A DNA stretch of 64,000 nt, taken from contig OX387197.1 in NCBI GenBank assembly GCA_947561715.1, positions 377,001 to 441,000 on the forward strand, read 5' to 3'. Shown here one piece after another: positions 60,101-64,000 of the stretch; position 1 is the first letter of the stretch; each line of letters opens with the position of its first letter. Position numbers and translations under genes: made by a program. Source of the stretch: Ascidia mentula (lineage: Eukaryota > Chordata > Ascidiacea > Phlebobranchia > Ascidiidae). Under the pieces are notes generated by a model. That model did not search any database, had not been told where the DNA came from, and was given only the letters and a program-made list of their open reading frames with translations.

Positions 60101-63100
60101 ACTGCATTTGTGATTAACCTTAATTTGTTTGCAATTAACGTACCTGGTGCGTAAAGTGTTTTTGGACAAGAAACAACACTTCCAACTTTATCCGGAATAA
60201 TGAATTTTCTCGGATTATCGTGGGGAAATGGATCGATGTCTGAAACAATTAATCATGACGAATGTGTGGAGGAAGTTATCACGACTGAATCAACAACTCA
60301 CATGCGAATGTTAGGTTTCCGTAGTTACTAACAATGATGCCGTCATCACTTATGACGACACACTGGTAACTTCCCTCGTCACCTGATTGTGGGTTTGAGA
60401 TTGTTAACGTCCCGCCAACAGTTTGGAATCGAGATTCACCTTGGGAAAGTAAGATGTTTTGTTTGAATATTTATTTGAGCAGTAGGATTGATTTTAAACT
60501 TGAACTTTTTATTTTGTTTTTCCTATTTTACAGTTTGGGGGGGGGGGGGGGGGGGCGTAAGGCACAAGTCCGTTACTAAAAGGAGGCGTGATAGAAAAAA
60601 GGTTAAGAACCACTGGTTTAGGCGAAGAAAATCGCCTGGAATTAACGGCAACTTGTGCGTCTGGCAGCTATATTGGATTGATGTGCGCGTTTACTGCCTC
60701 GTTAAGACTCTCAATCAAATAATAAACGTTTTCTCCTAATTCTCTGAGTCACTTCAAAAAGTTCTGCGAAAGATTTTAAATTTACGAAAATTTTCTAAGT
60801 TAGTTGTACTTAGTTGTTTTCTAACTTAGTTGTTTTCTAACTTACTAACGAAAATCATAACAGATAAGCTTTAGTGTTCGTCTACTTTCAGTTTCAACAT
60901 GATCAAGATTTATTCACCGCAGTAAAAACGCTCACAACAGCGAAAGTTGGTGACAGGCGTGTAATTAGTTGCCGTTATGTTTTTCTTCGCCTATTCAGAT
61001 TTTTGGTGCTTGGACGTTACATTCTTCGGCAGTTTCTGCTTTGCCTAAACGTAAGAGTTTTCCCACAATAGGATTTACGGCTGCGCTGCACACGTTTTAG
61101 GAAATAACTCCTATTTAAACCAATGCATTTTCAGCCAATCTTTACCTGCAGCATTGTGCCGTCAGAGCCATTGTTGACGCAAAGTTGGAACTATGAAGCC
61201 TAAACAACTCTATACTATGTGTCACCAACTTCAGGCTAAGCAGAAAACAAGATCTAATTAGGTGCAGAAACAGGTTCAAGGGAACAAATAAACAACTCTA
61301 AATAAGCAGTAATGTTTCATGCAATGGCACAGACTTGTGTAAAGGAGTTCTACAACACCAACAGTAAACCTTGAGATAGAGAAGGCAAGTTGCCTACGAG
61401 GCCGAATTGCTATCAAGACTAAGTCGGTCTCTTTGAGCGCGAGGCCGACACTTGGATGCATAAATATACAGCAAGAAACAATTCTTACCCATATATGAAA
61501 CTTGTAACTGTATTAAACTTGATTTTCGTTCCCATGTCACCTCATCAACCACCCAACTTCCTCTCACAACACACTTGTATAACCCAGTATCTGCTTGTGT
61601 TGGTTCAACAAAATACAAACTCCCATCGAGTTGAGACACATAATGAGTTTTGTCATTTGCTACAACAGAGTTGAATCCCGTTGTATTTACTTTTTCCCAG
61701 TAGAACTCAACTTGATTATCTGAAAATCGAACACTTTTCAAAAAATTGAAATTTTGTTTTAATTTTAAGAAATTAATTTGCAGTTAATTATTGCAAAAAG
61801 ATCTGAAATCACATTTAGTTCCCACTTGCCTTTAATATGTCACAGAATATTTTTTTACCAAATTACGTCACGAAGGAGGTACGGTTAAGTTATGACGTCA
61901 TAACTACCGTGGTTTCGATTAGAAAATATAACAACTGCATTTGTGATTAACCTTAATTTGTTTGCAATTAACGTACCTGGTGCGTAAAGTGTTTTTGGAC
62001 AAGAAACAACACTTCCAACTTTATCCGGAATAATGAATTTTCTCGGATTATCGTGGGGAAATGGATCGATGTCTGAAACAATTAATCATGACGAATGTGT
62101 GGAGGAAGTTATCACGACTGAATCAACAACTCACATGCGAATGTTAGGTTTCCGTAGTTACTAACAATGATGCCGTCATCACTTATGACGACACACTGGT
62201 AACTTCCCTCGTCACCTGATTGTGGGTTTGAGATTGTTAACGTCCCGCCAACAGTTTGGAATCGAGATTCACCTTGGGAAAGTAAGATGTTTTGTTTGAA
62301 TATTTGTTTGAGCAGTAGGATTGATTTTAAACTTGAACTTTTTATTTTGTTTTTCCTATTTTACAGTTTGGGGGGGGGGGGGGGGGGGGGCGTAAGGCAC
62401 AAGTCCGTTACTAAAAGGAGGCGTGATAGAAAAAAGGTTAAGAACCACTGGTTTAGGCGAAGAAAATCGCCTGGAATTAACGGCAACTTGTGCGTCTGGC
62501 AGCTATATTGGATTGATGTGCGCGTTTACTGCCTCGTTAAGACTCTCAATCAAATAATAAACGTTTTCTCCTAATTCTCTGAGTCACTTCAAAAAGTTCT
62601 GCGAAAGATTTTAAATTTACGAAAATTTTCTAAGTTAGTTGTACTTAGTTGTTTTCTAACTTAGTTGTTTTCTAACTTACTAACGAAAATCATAACAGAT
62701 AAGCTTTAGTGTTCGTCTACTTTCAGTTTCAACATGATCAAGATTTATTCACCGCAGTAAAAACGCTCACAACAGCGAAAGTTGGTGACAGGCGTGTAAT
62801 TAGTTGCCGTTATGTTTTTCTTCGCCTATTCAGATTTTTGGTGCTTGGACGTTACATTCTTCGGCAGTTTCTGCTTTGCCTAAACGTAAGAGTTTTCCCA
62901 CAATAGGATTTACGGCTGCGCTGCACACGTTTTAGGAAATAACTCCTATTTAAACCAATGCATTTTCAGCCAATCTTTACCTGCAGCATTGTGCCGTCAG
63001 AGCCATTGTTGACGCAAAGTTGGAACTATGAAGCCTAAACAACTCTATACTATGTGTCACCAACTTCAGGCTAAGCAGAAAACAAGATCTAATTAGGTGC

Positions 63101-64000
63101 AGAAACAGGTTCAAGGGAACAAATAAACAACTCTAAATAAGCAGTAATGTTTCATGCAATGGCACAGACTTGTGTAAAGGAGTTCTACAACACCAACAGT
63201 AAACCTTGAGATAGAGAAGGCAAGTTGCCTACGAGGCCGAATTGCTATCAAGACTAAGTCGGTCTCTTTGAGCGCGAGGCCGACACTTGGATGCATAAAT
63301 ATACAGCAAGAAACAATTCTTACCCATATATGAAACTTGTAACTGTATTAAACTTGATTTTCGTTCCCATGTCACCTCATCAACCACCCAACTTCCTCTC
63401 ACAACACACTTGTATAACCCAGTATCTGCTTGTGTTGGTTCAACAAAATACAAACTCCCATCGAGTTGAGACACATAATGAGTTTTGTCATTTGCTACAA
63501 CAGAGTTGAATCCCGTTGTATTTACTTTTTCCCAGTAGAACTCAACTTGATTATCTGAAAATCGAACACTTTTCAAAAAATTGAAATTTTGTTTTAATTT
63601 TAAGAAATTAATTTGCAGTTAATTATTGCAAAAAGATCTGAAATCACATTTAGTTCCCACTTGCCTTTAATATGTCACAGAATATTTTTTTACCAAATTA
63701 CGTCACGAAGGAGGTACGGTTAAGTTATGACGTCATAACTACCGTGGTTTCGATTAGAAAATATAACAACTGCATTTGTGATTAACCTTAATTTGTTTGC
63801 AATTAACGTACCTGGTGCGTAAAGTGTTTTTGGACAAGAAACAACACTTCCAACTTTATCCGGAATAATGAATTTTCTCGGATTATCGTGGGGAAATGGA
63901 TCGATGTCTGAAACAATTAATCATGACGAATGTGTGGAGGAAGTTATCACGACTGAATCAACAACTCACATGCGAATGTTAGGTTTCCGTAGTTACTAAC
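54119..64000 (-). CDS. L1/contactin-like receptor, copy D (Ig exons, 5' end beyond window)
   Basis: Exons in reading order: 63970-64000 (partial Ig1b), then 63812-63907 and 63324-63554 (Ig2); 62135-62272, 61977-62072 and 61489-61719 (second set); 60302-60439, 60144-60239 and 59656-59886 (third set); then 56073-56178 and 55789-55973 (Ig3), 55346-55624 (Ig4), 55091-55238 and 54785-54909 (Ig5), 54277-54455 and 54119-54215 (Ig6). All are open with GT-AG sites. Each three-exon set is 465 bp, phase 1 to phase 1, so repeats can be spliced in frame. After Ig6b there is no FN3 or TM exon of its own; the next exon on this strand is Ig1a of copy C, in matching phase. D probably supplies the N-terminal half of a larger D-C receptor, or has lost its 3' end. 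Confidence 0.75.
54539..54580 (+). ncRNA. Decayed hammerhead motif, copy D intron
   Basis: Paralogous to 49311-49352: CACCUGAUGA is kept but GAAA has become CAAA and stem II pairs poorly. Not expected to cleave. Confidence 0.5.
56197..56594. mobile_element. TA-target MITE in the Ig3 intron of copy D
   Basis: Terminal inverted repeats CCGTATTTTACGGACC...AAGGCGCA match at both ends over about 28 bp, with TA on each side. Internal repeats of GTGCGCCTTATAA recur four times. Length 398 bp, no coding capacity. It begins 19 bases upstream of the Ig3a acceptor side of the exon at 56073-56178. Confidence 0.85.
57554..57626 (-). tRNA. tRNA-like module, array unit 1
   Basis: As at 23547-23619, with GTCGGGCC in the anticodon arm. 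Acceptor, D and T arms pair. Confidence 0.4.
57924..57996 (-). tRNA. tRNA-like module, array unit 2
   Basis: Identical to the module at 57554-57626, 370 bases on. Confidence 0.4.
58339..58411 (+). tRNA. tRNA-like module, array unit 3 (opposite strand)
   Basis: Same sequence as units 1 and 2 in inverted orientation. Confidence 0.4.
58706..64000. repeat. Tandem block of about 1.83 kb, 2.9 copies, joined at poly-G tracts
   Basis: Copies start at the poly-G runs at 58706, 60537 and 62370; the third is cut by the window end. Spacing is 1833 then 1835 bp. The copies are almost identical (one difference seen, A/G near 60474/62307), and the poly-G runs are 17, 19 and 21 long, which explains the spacing change. 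Each unit holds the right end of the hAT element, about 850 bp of intron and the Ig1b-Ig2a-Ig2b exons of copy D on the - strand. Duplication is therefore later than the hAT insertion. Confidence 0.92.

Noticed and set aside
59041-63509. Repeated short open frames on the + strand in each 1.83-kb block
   Set aside because: They lie in intron sequence or opposite the Ig2b exons; repetition reflects the block duplication only.

Overview
The window looks like the genome of a solitary tunicate, most probably a Ciona species. It is AT-rich, introns are short, genes are dense, and the proteins are chordate in type (CDK17-like kinase, DAPP1 adaptor, SLC26 transporter, L1/contactin-type Ig-FN3 receptors, LDLa-repeat GPCR). 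The assignment is inference from gene content and style; no species marker was checked. All exon coordinates were built by eye from splice sites, reading phase and family similarity.

Positions 1-18,400 are ordinary host genome on the + strand. They hold the 3' end of a CDK17 (PCTAIRE) kinase, an apparently intronless DAPP1 coding region, a complete 16-exon SLC26 anion transporter/exchanger (764 aa) and a two-exon GPCR (1,310 aa) with about 15 LDLa-like modules. Small DNA transposons sit between them, three with clear terminal repeats and target-site duplications. From 18,700 to 21,200 are dispersed repeats and a decayed L1/Tx1-like LINE.

From 21,776 to the end, the - strand carries a tandemly duplicated cluster of L1/contactin-like cell-surface receptors. 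Copy A (21,776-28,748) is complete: signal peptide, six Ig domains, two FN3 domains, one membrane helix and a very short tail. Copy B (40,289-41,521) keeps only FN3-FN3-TM. Copy C (47,425-53,494) has Ig1-6, FN3, a collapsed second FN3 and TM, with an insertion in its Ig6 exon. Copy D (54,119 to beyond 64,000) has Ig exons only and ends in a 1.83-kb block, repeated almost identically three times, that multiplies the Ig1b-Ig2 exons. Nearly every domain boundary is phase 1, so D, C and B could be spliced into one large receptor or alternative forms. Between A and B, and between B and C, lies a 4-6 kb non-coding segmental duplication.

The duplicated cluster is full of mobile DNA, and the paralogues act as natural empty sites that date several insertions. 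The most striking observation is hammerhead ribozymes. One is an 89-bp insertion (44,223-44,311) that is little more than a complete type I hammerhead, with a 7-bp target-site duplication and an empty site in the paralogous segment. Others lie at both ends of a 1.3-kb palindrome inserted next to copy B, and in Penelope-like remnants. A tRNA-like foldback SINE family is also present, including a 1.1-kb palindromic array nested inside a hAT element.
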